DNA from: Gammaproteobacteria bacterium
GTDB lineage: Bacteria; Pseudomonadota; Gammaproteobacteria; Methylococcales; Methylomonadaceae
Direction of reading: 5' to 3'
DNA length: 38,439 nt
NCBI GenBank assembly: GCA_018830325.1
Contig: JAHJSQ010000122.1
Coordinates: forward strand, 1-38,439
Shown in pieces: positions 9,483 to 18,355 of the stretch. The position numbers and the translations under genes are program-made. The number at the start of each line of letters is the position of its first letter. The stretch's first letter is position 1. The notes beneath the pieces are model-generated. The model was not told the origin of the DNA. It saw only the letters and a program-made list of their open reading frames with translations, and did not search any database.

Positions 9483-9676
9483 TTACAAATGCCACAGTTA
9501 TTTAGGATTTCACCGGAAACACGGCCATTTCTATATGATAGATTGTACTGAGCCCCAATTGATAGGATTGTTCCTGAAAAAACAAAGCGATAAATATTTA
9601 ATTACCAGGGCTATCGATAGAATTACATGCTTTTCGTCTTAACAAGAATTATATTTTCAACTAATTGATTACAATA
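9483..9676. other. Short spacer downstream of repeat A
   Basis: This AT-rich sequence lies between the repeat and the stop codon of the minus-strand gene at 9677. I see no conserved gene and no strong terminator. An open frame running in from the repeat has no recognisable protein features. Confidence 0.4.
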
Positions 9677-10993
9677 TCAGTCCGACAGCTGGGACGTCCA
9701 TTTGGAATTCGAATCAGGCGACTGGCTGGCTAGCACCTTATCGACTCGATTGCCGTCTAAATCGACAACTTCAAGTCGCCATTGCTCCCATTGAGTGACG
9801 TCGCCAGTACGCGGAAGACTTCCGATCAGCCACATCATCATTCCGCTGAGCGTATTATACCTACCTTTATTTTCTTCAGGTACCGACTTCAAATCGAGTC
9901 GGTCTTTGAGCACCGGGATAGGAATTAGGCCGTCCAGCAACCAAGAGCCGTCTTCACGTTGAACCGCCCAAACATCCTTGGGATCGCGAGGTTTGAATTC
10001 ACCTACCAGTGCCTCCAAAACATCGTGCAACGTAATCAGTCCCAATATCTCTCCGTACTCATCGACAACAAAAACCATTTGGACCCCGGATTCCCGAAAT
10101 TGCTCTAATAATTTTATTCCTGTCAATGACTCGGGCACATAAACGGCAGGCAGCAAAAATTCGATGATGCGGTCGGTCTCGGTCGTTAAACGATGTCTTA
10201 GCATTTGTTTCGCGCTGATCGCTCCAAGAATCACATGCAATCCGCCGCGACATACAGGAAAACATGAATGACCTGATTGAATCAGCTGCTCGATACCTTT
10301 TTCAAGTGACTGATCGACGTCCAAATAGACAATTTCGCTACGCGGCGTCATCAGTGAGGCTATTTGGTGCTCGTCAAGTCGAAACACGTTGCGTACCATA
10401 TCGTGTTCCTGTTTCTCAATGACCCCCGATTCTTTGCCTTCGGCCAACATCGCGTGGATATCTTGTTCGGTAATGTTGGTGTTGCTCAGCCCCTTTTTGC
10501 CAATCAAAAACAGCAAACTATCGGTCGATACAGATAGAAAGAATACAAATGGACGGGACAGTTTCGCCAGAATAGATATGGGGCGCGCCACGAAACGAGC
10601 GATGCCTTCGGCATTGTGTTGCGCTATTCTCTTCGGGACCAGCTCGCCTATGACGATAGAAACATAGGTTATTCCTACAACCACAATTGCAGTGGCGCCA
10701 GTGGCGCTGGCTTTTTGCTCCATACCAATTCCGATTAAAATCTCGGCGAGAGGCTCCGCCAGCGCGGCCTCACCGACTATCCCATTGAGAATGCCGATTG
10801 CTGTAATACCGATCTGAATTGTCGACAAGAACTGAGTGGGTTTACTTCCGAGACTTATAGCGATCCCTGCTGCTTTATCGCCGTCATCCGCCAGTTTTTG
10901 AAGTCTATTTTTGCGGGCTATCACCAACGCAATCTCTGACATTGCGAACAAGCCATTTAAAATGATGAGAATAACCAGTAGAGCAATATCCAA
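9677..10993 (-). CDS. CNNM/CBS/CorC-domain membrane protein (hemolysin-type, YfjD/CorB-like)
   Basis: The 438-residue inner-membrane protein has the three-part CorB/CNNM layout. A DUF21/CNNM membrane domain (about 1-190) contains 'ILNGLFAMSEIAL' at the N-terminus, 'QFLSTIQIGITAIGILNGIVGE' and 'IGELVPKRIA'. A CBS pair follows (about 200-335: 'LMTPRSEIVYLD', 'VDEYGEILGLITLHDVLEALVGE'). A C-terminal CorC/HlyC domain (about 345-425: 'DGSWLLDGLIPI', 'YNTLSGMMMWLIGSLPRTGD') ends it. Related proteins are linked to Mg(2+)/Co(2+) homeostasis; 'hemolysin' is a historical label. A clear GGAGG ribosome site lies about 6 nt before the ATG at 10993. It is transcribed alone, converging on ubiF. The transported or sensed ion cannot be read from sequence. 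Confidence 0.85.
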   Translation of the reverse strand: MDIALLVILIILNGLFAMSEIALVIARKNRLQKLADDGDKAAGIAISLGSKPTQFLSTIQIGITAIGILNGIVGEAALAEPLAEILIGIGMEQKASATGATAIVVVGITYVSIVIGELVPKRIAQHNAEGIARFVARPISILAKLSRPFVFFLSVSTDSLLFLIGKKGLSNTNITEQDIHAMLAEGKESGVIEKQEHDMVRNVFRLDEHQIASLMTPRSEIVYLDVDQSLEKGIEQLIQSGHSCFPVCRGGLHVILGAISAKQMLRHRLTTETDRIIEFLLPAVYVPESLTGIKLLEQFRESGVQMVFVVDEYGEILGLITLHDVLEALVGEFKPRDPKDVWAVQREDGSWLLDGLIPIPVLKDRLDLKSVPEENKGRYNTLSGMMMWLIGSLPRTGDVTQWEQWRLEVVDLDGNRVDKVLASQSPDSNSKWTSQLSD

Positions 10994-11540
10994 CGATGCC
11001 TCCTATTTATAAAAAACCAAAAAGCAGTATGAAAAATCCGGAGCGAAAAGCTATCGAGTTTAGTTACAAGGTTTGCAATTGTTAAACCAATCCCCCCTGG
11101 TAGAAAATTTGACCGGATGTTACCCAATTGATGTTTTTAATTTAACCCTATCCCTTTTCCACAAAAAAGAAAGAATTATGAGCAAGGGTTCTGAGAGTTA
11201 TGTGTTTTTAAGTTTTGCTTCTGCCTTATTTAACCAGAACTTTGCTGCTATGGTTCCCATGAAATCATCCATTTTAAAATTCAAGATAGGATGTGCGGCC
11301 TATATTCTTTAATTCTCGGCGGCATCGGCCATTTCGTCATGCAATTGACGGTCATCACGGTCACAATCTTTTTCTGCTTTCGCGACGGCTAGGAATCCTC
11401 CGAGAAATAGGAAATTTATTTACGCTCAAATCCTTAACTCATCTTCAACATCGAATTTGGCAATTTCATAACGATTTTTGTAGCAACGTCGAAACGAAGC
11501 GTTATGAGTAGTTCGGCTTCTGCTATATTAGTCCGATCCG
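10994..11540. other. Long divergent intergenic region, no firm gene
   Basis: This 547-bp stretch separates the minus-strand CBS protein from the plus-strand permease-ATPase fusion. Two tiny frames are possible but weak. One of 44 codons at 11178-11312 has only an A-rich leader. One of 33 codons at 11291-11392 encodes a hydrophobic peptide ('SLILGGIGHFVMQLTVITVTIFF') that could be a single membrane helix or the debris of a larger gene. I annotate neither as real. No family 1-3 repeat end is visible. Confidence 0.4.
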
Positions 11541-14500
11541 ATGAAGCTTAGTGTAACGGAATTGATGACGATGCGAGACGAAGATAATAAAACAGTAACC
11601 AAAGACAGAGCCGAGCATTCCTTTCTCCGCGGTACCGGTTATTCCGACCGTTTCCGCATCCGATTTGAGCATGGATCGTTTCTATTGATGCTCGTCCTGG
11701 TCACGTTGTTGTTCTTGCATTTGCTCGAACCCTTTTTCAGCGCCGTTTTTTGGGCTTGCGTGATCGGAATGTTGTTTCACCCGCTGTACGTGCGCCTTGT
11801 CAAGTTGTGGGGGCGCCCTAATCCGGCAGCTTTCGCGACATTGACGATTTGCCTTCTGGTAGGCATCGCTCCGGCCCTGTTCGTTGTTGTGTCTTTTTTT
11901 CAGGAAGGCGCGGAACTGTATCAGCGACTGCAAAGCGGCGACATCGATTTCAGCCGTTATATCGCTCAAATCAAACAAGGGTTTCCGGCGGTTCATGGCT
12001 TGTTGGAACGCCTGCATCTCGATCTGGATATCTTTAAGGAACATCTCTCGAACGCAGCGATCATTGTCAGCCGTCATATTGCCCAGAATGCCGTTCAGAT
12101 AGGTCAAAGCACGATGGAGTTTGTCGTCAGCCTCGGCTTGACGTTGTATGTCGCATTTTTCATGTTGCGCGACAGTCATGCTTTGCTGGCGTTGTTGATA
12201 AAAGCTTTACCTCTAGGAGACGAGCGCGAAAAATTACTCTTCGCAAAATTAACTGAAGTCATCAGAGCAACCGTCAAGGGTAATCTGACGGTCGCCGCAG
12301 TTCAAGGTGCATTGGGCGGAATCATTTTTGCGTTGCTCGGCATACAAGGCGCGTTGCTATGGGGCGTCGTGATGGCGCTATTGTCGCTGATTCCGGTTAT
12401 CGGCGCTGGGCTAATCTGGATGCCGGTCGCGATTTATTTGTTTGCTGTCGGCGACTGGGGGCATGGCTTGATTCTGATCGGTTTCGGTGCCGGCGTGATT
12501 GGTTTGGTCGACAATTTATTAAGGCCGATACTGGTTGGCCGTGACACTAAACTGCCCGACTATATCGTATTGTTGTCGACGCTCGGCGGTTTAGTCTGGT
12601 TTGGCATGAACGGATTCGTGATCGGACCGTTGATTGCCGCTCTATTTGTCGCGTTTTGGGAAATCTTCATCCGCGAATTCAATGCCGAGGTCAACGACGA
12701 TAATCAAGCTGCATCGATCGATCTGGATGATCGATCGTCCGCGTCGGTAAATCGCCAGCGCGGATCGTGGCATACGCTTGAAGTCGAGACGGTGGCTGCG
12801 CAATTCGCAACCGATTCGGTAACGGGACTGACCACGGCAGAGGCCCGTCATCGGCTAAAATTGCACGGCGAAAACTGTTTGACTGAATCGCCGCCGCGTC
12901 CGCTTTGGCTTAAATTTCTCGATCAATTCAAAAGTTTTCTGATCGTCGTTTTGTTATTGGCGGCTCTGCTGGCCTGGTTTATCGGTGATTTGAAAGATGC
13001 CATCGTAATTTTGATCGTCGTCGCTTTCAATGCCGGTTTGGGCTTTTATCAAGAACATCGTGCCGAACAGACATTGGCGTCATTGAAAAGCATGTTGGCG
13101 CCGCGTGCAAAAGTGCGGCGCGACGGACAAATGCAGGAGATCGATGCGGCCGAATTGGTGCCTGGCGATATCGTTTTGCTCGAAGCCGGCGATCGGGTAC
13201 CGGCAGACGGCCGCTTGGTCGAAGCCCACAGTCTCGAAGTGCAGGAATCGGCGTTGACCGGCGAATCGCAAGCCGTTGCGAAGACACATGAAAAGCTGGA
13301 TCTAGACGATTTACCGTTGGCCGAACAAAACAATCTCTTGTTCATGAATACGGTCGTCACGAGAGGGCGGGCGACAATGATAATCACCGACACCGGGATG
13401 CGTACGGTCATGGGCGGTTTGGCAGAAATGATTGCGCAAGCACCCGATTCGCCTTCACCTCTGCAAAGACAGCTCGATGTTTTAGGCAAGCGCCTGGCTG
13501 TTCTCGCCGGCGCGATCGTGCTGATTATCTTTGCGCTGACGATACAACGCGGAGCTCCGTGGACCGATGCGGCTATGACGGCTATTGCGCTGGCAGTGGC
13601 TTCGGTGCCGGAAGGGCTTCCCGCCGTCGTCACTGTGACGCTATCAATCGGTATGTGGCGAATGGCAAGAAAACGCGCGATTCTCAAAAAACTGGCTTCG
13701 GTCGAAACGCTCGGATCGACTACGGTCATCTGCACCGACAAGACCGGCACGTTGACGCTCAATCAGATGACGGCCCGTTCGGGATGGTATGCCGGTCAAC
13801 GTTTCGATGTCACAGGCGAAGGGTATCGGGCCGATGGTCGTATCGAAAGCTCCGGCGATCGGGATTGGCGACCGTTTTTGCTGCCGATGGCGCTTTGTAC
13901 CGAGTCGAGCGTACGAGAAGGTGAGTTGATTGGTGATCCGACCGAAGGCGCGCTTTTCGTATTGACGCAAAAAAGCGGGCTCGACCCTACTCTCGAACAG
14001 GAACGTTCGCCGAGAATTGCGGAAATTCCTTTCGATTCTGCGCACAAGTTCATGGCCACTTTTCACCGGCGCGAAAACGTTGTGGACATGTTTATCAAAG
14101 GCGCCCCCGATGTTTTGTTGAAGCATTCGCGCTTTTGTCTGGGCGATAACGATATGGAGCCGCTCGATGAGTCGTCGCTCGACAGAATCAAAACCGAACA
14201 CGATCGCCTTGCCAGCAGCGCGTTGAGGGTGCTTGCCGTCGCTAGACGAGAAATCGCGGCGAATGAATTCGACCCGAAAGGCGATCTTTGGCGATGGACC
14301 GAAGCGTGGGAGTTTTTAGGCCTGGTCGGTTTGATGGACCCGCCCCGAGCCGAAGCGGCGGAAGCCATCACTCACTGCAAAACGGCGGGAATCCAAGTCA
14401 AAATGATTACCGGCGACCATAAAGCGACTGCGGAGGCGATCGCGAAAGAGTTGGGTCTGACGGGGGGCGTCGTTACCGGCGCCGAACTCGACCGGATGTC

Positions 14501-15416
14501 GCCGAACGAATTGAGCCAGCGCATTGACGATATCGCTGTATTCGCACGAGTCTCTCCGCAGCACAAGGTTGCGATTCTGAACGCACTGAAATCCGGCGGT
14601 CATATCACCGCGATGACCGGCGACGGCGTGAACGATGCGCCTGCCCTCAAAGCAGCCGATATCGGTGTCGCAATGGGCGTCACCGGCACGGCGGTGACAC
14701 GAGAGGCCGCCACGCTGGTGTTGACCGACGACAACTTCGCAACTATCGTTCATGCGGTTGAGGAGGGGCGGGTTATTTACGACAATATTATCAAGTTCGT
14801 GCGATTCCAGCTTTCGACAAACATTGCCGCTATTTTGACGGTGTTGGCATCCACGTTATTGGCTTTGCCGATGCCGTTTACGGCGATCCAATTGCTGTGG
14901 ATCAACATCATCATGGACGGTCCGCCGGCGATGACGCTCGGTATCGAACCGGCTCGTAGCGGTTTGATGCAAGAAACACCGCGTCGTCCAGGCGCGCAGA
15001 TTCTTTCCGACGGTCGTTTGCTTCGCTTGGTGGCTTACGGCATGACGATGATGATCGGTACCTTGTCGGTATTTACCTATAGTCTTGAACAGGGCAATCC
15101 TGAATATGCAGTTACGATGGCATTTACGACCTTTGTGCTGTATCAGTTCTTTAACGTATTCAACGCCCGAGCCGAGCACGAAACGGCGTTCAACCGCAAT
15201 TTTTTTCATAACCGAAAATTATGGTTAGCTCTGTTTGTCGTCGTTTTGCTACAAGTCTTGGTCGTTCATTGGCCGCCCGCGCAAAAGGTATTTGGAACGA
15301 CAGCGCTGAATCCGGTCGACTGGCTGGTTACGACACTGGTTGCTTCGAGCGTTTTAGTGCTCGACGAAACGAGAAAATGGATAACGAGATGCGTGACGAA
15401 AACGGTTTCGAAATAG
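11541..15416 (+). CDS. Fusion of AI-2E-family permease with PMR1/SPCA-like P-type cation ATPase
   Basis: One uninterrupted 1291-residue frame joins two membrane transport proteins. Residues about 40-380 form an AI-2E/TqsA/PerM-type (UPF0118) permease with hydrophobic helices and the family signature 'LVGRDTKLPDYIVLLSTLGG' (about 330-350) plus 'GFVIGPLIAALF'. A charged linker (about 383-415) follows. Residues about 416-1291 form a full-length type II P-type ATPase: N-terminal cation-ATPase domain, TGES (573-576) in the actuator domain, P690-E-G-L-P in M4, phosphorylation site D733-K-T-G-T, 'KGAPD' in the N domain, 'MITGDH', and TGDGVND (1026-1032). M6 reads N1122-x3-D1126-G-P-P-A, the Ca(2+) site II pair of SERCA in the form typical of PMR1/SPCA Ca/Mn pumps. 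ATG 11541 is the first start; ATGs at codons 9 and 11 are alternatives. It appears monocistronic. The coupling of the two halves is not a combination I know. Confidence 0.88.
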   Translation: MKLSVTELMTMRDEDNKTVTKDRAEHSFLRGTGYSDRFRIRFEHGSFLLMLVLVTLLFLHLLEPFFSAVFWACVIGMLFHPLYVRLVKLWGRPNPAAFATLTICLLVGIAPALFVVVSFFQEGAELYQRLQSGDIDFSRYIAQIKQGFPAVHGLLERLHLDLDIFKEHLSNAAIIVSRHIAQNAVQIGQSTMEFVVSLGLTLYVAFFMLRDSHALLALLIKALPLGDEREKLLFAKLTEVIRATVKGNLTVAAVQGALGGIIFALLGIQGALLWGVVMALLSLIPVIGAGLIWMPVAIYLFAVGDWGHGLILIGFGAGVIGLVDNLLRPILVGRDTKLPDYIVLLSTLGGLVWFGMNGFVIGPLIAALFVAFWEIFIREFNAEVNDDNQAASIDLDDRSSASVNRQRGSWHTLEVETVAAQFATDSVTGLTTAEARHRLKLHGENCLTESPPRPLWLKFLDQFKSFLIVVLLLAALLAWFIGDLKDAIVILIVVAFNAGLGFYQEHRAEQTLASLKSMLAPRAKVRRDGQMQEIDAAELVPGDIVLLEAGDRVPADGRLVEAHSLEVQESALTGESQAVAKTHEKLDLDDLPLAEQNNLLFMNTVVTRGRATMIITDTGMRTVMGGLAEMIAQAPDSPSPLQRQLDVLGKRLAVLAGAIVLIIFALTIQRGAPWTDAAMTAIALAVASVPEGLPAVVTVTLSIGMWRMARKRAILKKLASVETLGSTTVICTDKTGTLTLNQMTARSGWYAGQRFDVTGEGYRADGRIESSGDRDWRPFLLPMALCTESSVREGELIGDPTEGALFVLTQKSGLDPTLEQERSPRIAEIPFDSAHKFMATFHRRENVVDMFIKGAPDVLLKHSRFCLGDNDMEPLDESSLDRIKTEHDRLASSALRVLAVARREIAANEFDPKGDLWRWTEAWEFLGLVGLMDPPRAEAAEAITHCKTAGIQVKMITGDHKATAEAIAKELGLTGGVVTGAELDRMSPNELSQRIDDIAVFARVSPQHKVAILNALKSGGHITAMTGDGVNDAPALKAADIGVAMGVTGTAVTREAATLVLTDDNFATIVHAVEEGRVIYDNIIKFVRFQLSTNIAAILTVLASTLLALPMPFTAIQLLWINIIMDGPPAMTLGIEPARSGLMQETPRRPGAQILSDGRLLRLVAYGMTMMIGTLSVFTYSLEQGNPEYAVTMAFTTFVLYQFFNVFNARAEHETAFNRNFFHNRKLWLALFVVVLLQVLVVHWPPAQKVFGTTALNPVDWLVTTLVASSVLVLDETRKWITRCVTKTVSK

Positions 15417-15471
15417 AAATATCCGTCTGTTTTAGTGCTTTCAACATCGGATCTATCCGAATTTGTTGAAC

Positions 15472-15663
15472 GATTCGCACTTCAAATTTCGGCAGTGCCG
15501 AAGGAGGCGCTGGGGTGCTCGGTCCCTAACCTAACGCTAGGCGAGGGACCAGCATGGACGTATTTACCCAGTACTTAAATTCCATAGCCCATTGTCATGG
15601 ATAATTTAGGTGCTGGATTTACGGCATTCTTTGACGGGCACTTCGCATCTACGATTGTTATAC
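15472..15663 (+). repeat. Family 1 repeat, copy B with degraded right end
   Basis: The left end 'CGCACTTCAAATTTCGGCAG' begins at about 15476, but the outer TATACC is lost. Inside are the hairpin shared with copy A (GGTCCCT, CCTA, loop, TAGG, AGGGACC, about 15511-15540) and a short 49-bp version of the palindrome-ended module (15568-15616, CCAGTACTTAAAT ... GGTGCTGG). The right end is reduced to 'ATCTACGAT' and 'TTATAC' near 15645-15663. It follows the fusion gene by about 55 bp and lies between convergent genes. Confidence 0.7.
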
Positions 15664-15664
15664 A

Positions 15665-16000
15665 TTAAATAAGGCTATGTTCGCGTTAGCTGTTGAAACG
15701 GTTCTCTTTCCTACAAAATAAACCATTTAGGAAATAGTCAAAGATTACTTTTCAATGCACTAAGCGTGGAAGAGGGGACGATTAATCGCTTGAAAGGACG
15801 CCGTAAACACCTCCATGTAGCCTTGACGGCGGCGACTGATTGCCAAGGATGGCATGAATGCAGATTTTGCAGGAGCAAAAATCTGCCCTGCCGCCGAATT
15901 TTGATCTACGACGGGTATATTTAGAGCTATATCTTTTGGCTTCTGCTGACTTTGAGTTCAAATAGGTATCAACTATTAACGCGAACATAGTCTTAAATAA
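15665..16000. repeat. Family 3 element: 336 bp with ~35-bp terminal inverted repeats
   Basis: A 14-bp perfect inverted repeat, CTATGTTCGCGTTA at 15675-15688 and its complement at 15977-15990, lies inside longer imperfect arms (15665-15699 and 15966-16000, about 29 of 35 matching). Between them lies a family 1 right end with a hairpin module, so elements are nested or composite. No transposase frame is present and no clear flanking duplication is visible. It separates copy B from the multicopper oxidase stop codon. Confidence 0.65.
15795..15925 (+). repeat. Family 1 right-end fragment with hairpin module, nested in family 3
   Basis: The right terminus 'CCGAATTTTGATCTACGA' then GGGTATAT lies at about 15891-15925, and a 'GCCGTAAAC' segment like that in copy D lies near 15800. 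A 27-bp hairpin module is at 15860-15886 (GCAGATTTTGC, AGGA loop, GCAAAAATCTGC), with two close copies in element D. No left terminus is found, so this is a partial copy. Confidence 0.65.
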
Positions 16001-16094
16001 GCCCATTTTTGTATAGACAATCTGACTTATGTTGGAATGGGAAATTGATGTGATTTGCGGAATCCTTATGGAATTCCGCAAACCCAGTCGAAAT

Positions 16095-17837
16095 TTAGGC
16101 AGGTTTTTTAACGAGCTTATGATACAAGGCGAAAATGTCTTCGCGCCGCACGATAGCCATGTAAGCGAGGATGCCTAAAATCAATCCGGAGAATAAATCG
16201 CCGATAAACGATTTTTCTGAGCCTGGCGCAGTCGAGCTGAAAGAGTCGGACGGTCCTTCAAGCATCATTTGGGGTGGAGACGGCAGAGGAGCTTTGTAGC
16301 CGCGAGCGTCAGGAAGACCTAAGCTGCGCCACTTGTCGTAATCTTGCCATAGCGGGTATTTGCCTTGCCAGAACTCTTTCGTGAAATAAGGCGCCAGAGT
16401 CCAGCCTTGCATTTTCGGAATTCCTTTTTCGTCAAGAAAATCTTTGTAAACGACCAAGCTGATATCGCCGCCTTCGCCGATGCCGTTGGTAGTGAATGAT
16501 TTTTCGACATGATCATGCATCATCCAGACCCCTTCGCCGAAGCTATGTAAGCCGTCGTCGGTGCCGTCAAGTTCCAGATCGATGCGTTGTGCCGGTACCA
16601 TTGTATGGACATCCCGCATGATATAAGATCCCGGGCCGTTATCGATACCGTCGTAATGGGTGATCATGGGTCTATGCCCATGAATATGAACGCCCAATGC
16701 TTCGGTGTGACCGTTTAGTATGCGAAGCTTGACCTTTTGATTCGGCTGCATTTCAATCAAGGACTCCCTGAGCGTATACGGGAATGAGCGGCCGTTCAGC
16801 ATGAAATAATCGTCGGTTGCATCGGTGACGTCGTATTCCATGTTCAGTTTTTGTGCTAGCAGGCGCGGGTCGTTGGCAGAGCGAGCCAGTTCATGCAATT
16901 CCTTGTCCGCCGACTGATAATGCAAGTCGTATTCGCGGGCGTATTTTTCCTGAACTGCTACCGACGGATGTCGAACTTGGCCATTGCCGACATTGAAGGT
17001 TTGTACCCAATTGTTTGGACGATTTTCTTCTACGACGAATATGCCCTGCAAGCCCATTGGAATATGGGTATGCGGCTGAACGTGGCAGTGATAATAAAAG
17101 GAACCGGCTTGGCGCGGCTTGATGACATAAGTTTTACTCTCACCGGGCATGATGTCCATTGCACTGGTTTGTCCGACGCCGTCATTGCCGCTTCCGCTAT
17201 GGTCCATATAAGGATGGTCTACACCGTGCAGATGCAGCGAATGCGGCATGTGGTGGGTGTTTTCGACAACCAGCCAGACGGTGTCGCCTTCTTCGACGCG
17301 TATGGTCGGCGAAGGAACTCGCAGTAGAGCATTGGCTAGCGGTTCGTAGAGGCTCAGAGTCGACATGTCGCGGGTTTTAGGCGCGAATACCCAAAAGGTG
17401 GGTTGTACGCCTGGCGCAATATTGAATTGAGTGGTCAATTCGGTACTATCCGGAGATCGACCGTTTAATTCGACGATTTCGAGTTTTATGATGATATGGT
17501 CGGGGTCGCCGTCGCCGTCGACGTCTTTGGTTTTGATGATCGAGTCGGCGGCCAATTGAGTATCCATTAACGTCGACATGCTGATGTTATTCGTGCCTTT
17601 TACGAATGCGGCAATTTCTGCAGGATTGTCGGGGTTGCAAAGTCTCGATTCTTGAATCTCGACGCCGTCGATGGCTTGTGCGTCTCTCCATTTCGGTGAC
17701 GTGAAGTCGGAACAGACTTCTTCCGATTCGCCCAATTCAATTTTAGCGGAAGGCGGCAAGTCATTGGCTGCTTGCAGTTCAAGTGGAACAATAAGCGTCA
17801 TGGCGCCGCAGAGAAGGGTAAGGAAATTTTTATGCAT
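16095..17837 (-). CDS. Membrane-anchored multicopper oxidase with type 1 copper in the first domain
   Basis: The 580-residue protein has a Sec signal peptide ('FLTLLCGAMTLIVPLELQA' then ANDLP) and a C-terminal membrane helix (about 545-568) with a basic tail, so the catalytic part should face the periplasm. Copper motifs are 'HSLHLHG' (about 198-204) and 'HCHVQPHTHIPMG' (about 248-260) in one cupredoxin domain and 'HIHGH' (about 383-387) and 'HDHVEKSF' (about 440-447) in the other. The type 1 Cys is in the first domain only; the equivalent position of the second has Asp. This resembles two-domain or nitrite-reductase-like oxidases rather than CueO. A Ca-loop-like D-x-D-G-D-G-D-P-D lies near residue 102. 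I chose ATG 17837 because AGAGG sits 8 nt upstream and a signal peptide follows directly; an upstream ATG at 17873 would add 12 residues. Substrate unknown. Confidence 0.8.
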   Translation of the reverse strand: MHKNFLTLLCGAMTLIVPLELQAANDLPPSAKIELGESEEVCSDFTSPKWRDAQAIDGVEIQESRLCNPDNPAEIAAFVKGTNNISMSTLMDTQLAADSIIKTKDVDGDGDPDHIIIKLEIVELNGRSPDSTELTTQFNIAPGVQPTFWVFAPKTRDMSTLSLYEPLANALLRVPSPTIRVEEGDTVWLVVENTHHMPHSLHLHGVDHPYMDHSGSGNDGVGQTSAMDIMPGESKTYVIKPRQAGSFYYHCHVQPHTHIPMGLQGIFVVEENRPNNWVQTFNVGNGQVRHPSVAVQEKYAREYDLHYQSADKELHELARSANDPRLLAQKLNMEYDVTDATDDYFMLNGRSFPYTLRESLIEMQPNQKVKLRILNGHTEALGVHIHGHRPMITHYDGIDNGPGSYIMRDVHTMVPAQRIDLELDGTDDGLHSFGEGVWMMHDHVEKSFTTNGIGEGGDISLVVYKDFLDEKGIPKMQGWTLAPYFTKEFWQGKYPLWQDYDKWRSLGLPDARGYKAPLPSPPQMMLEGPSDSFSSTAPGSEKSFIGDLFSGLILGILAYMAIVRREDIFALYHKLVKKPA

Positions 17838-18355
17838 GCGAAGACCTCTGAAAAAACACACGATTCGAGTCATTGTGACTCAGAAAAAGTGCGAAAGTTT
17901 ATTTACTCCATATCGACTGAAAAAACGTTTAGATAGAGTTTGTTATTATGATGCTTTAGTGATAGCGCCTGTCCGATGGTTGCCGGCCTTGTCGGTAACG
18001 CTTAATGCTTTCTAACTTAAATTAGACGTTTTTCGGTCGTGTAAGAGCGGTAAAAAACATAACTTGTTTGAAAATTATACAGGAGATTCTTTCGTAGCGG
18101 TTGATTAAAGTCAAGACCTCGATTCGATTGATTTCATTTCGGTCGGTCACAAAGTGCTCTTTGATAACGGAGAGCCGGTTCTTGGGGGGTATTTCGGATT
18201 GATGCACTCGAGAATGTTGTCAGGCGATGCTGTTTCGCGGCTGAGTAATCTTATTAATTTAATGAGGTGTGAGCGACAACTGCATATTTATTCTGGTAAA
18301 AAATAAGATATAGACTAGAATTTTTATGACAATATTTGGTCGATCGGAGATGGCT
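17838..18355. other. Divergent intergenic region, multicopper oxidase / PilZ protein
   Basis: This AT-rich spacer of about 0.5 kb holds the upstream regions of two divergent genes. I find no family 1-3 repeat ends and no convincing additional gene; small frames here have no ribosome sites or recognisable features. Promoters are expected but I could not place them with confidence. Confidence 0.4.

Noticed and set aside
9403-9642. 79-codon plus-strand frame beginning in repeat A
   Set aside because: Its first third is repeat sequence, and the rest has no recognisable domain and no ribosome site.
11178-11392. Two tiny frames (44 and 33 codons), the second encoding a hydrophobic peptide
   Set aside because: No good ribosome sites, no homologue I recognise, and such frames are expected by chance. 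Noted within the intergenic entry.
13049-13762. 237-codon minus-strand frame opposite the ATPase domain
   Set aside because: It is the antisense of a well-conserved catalytic region, has low-complexity Ser/Thr/Arg composition and no domain.
15782-16081. 99-codon minus-strand frame
   Set aside because: It lies almost wholly in family 1 and family 3 repeat sequence and encodes repeat-derived residues.
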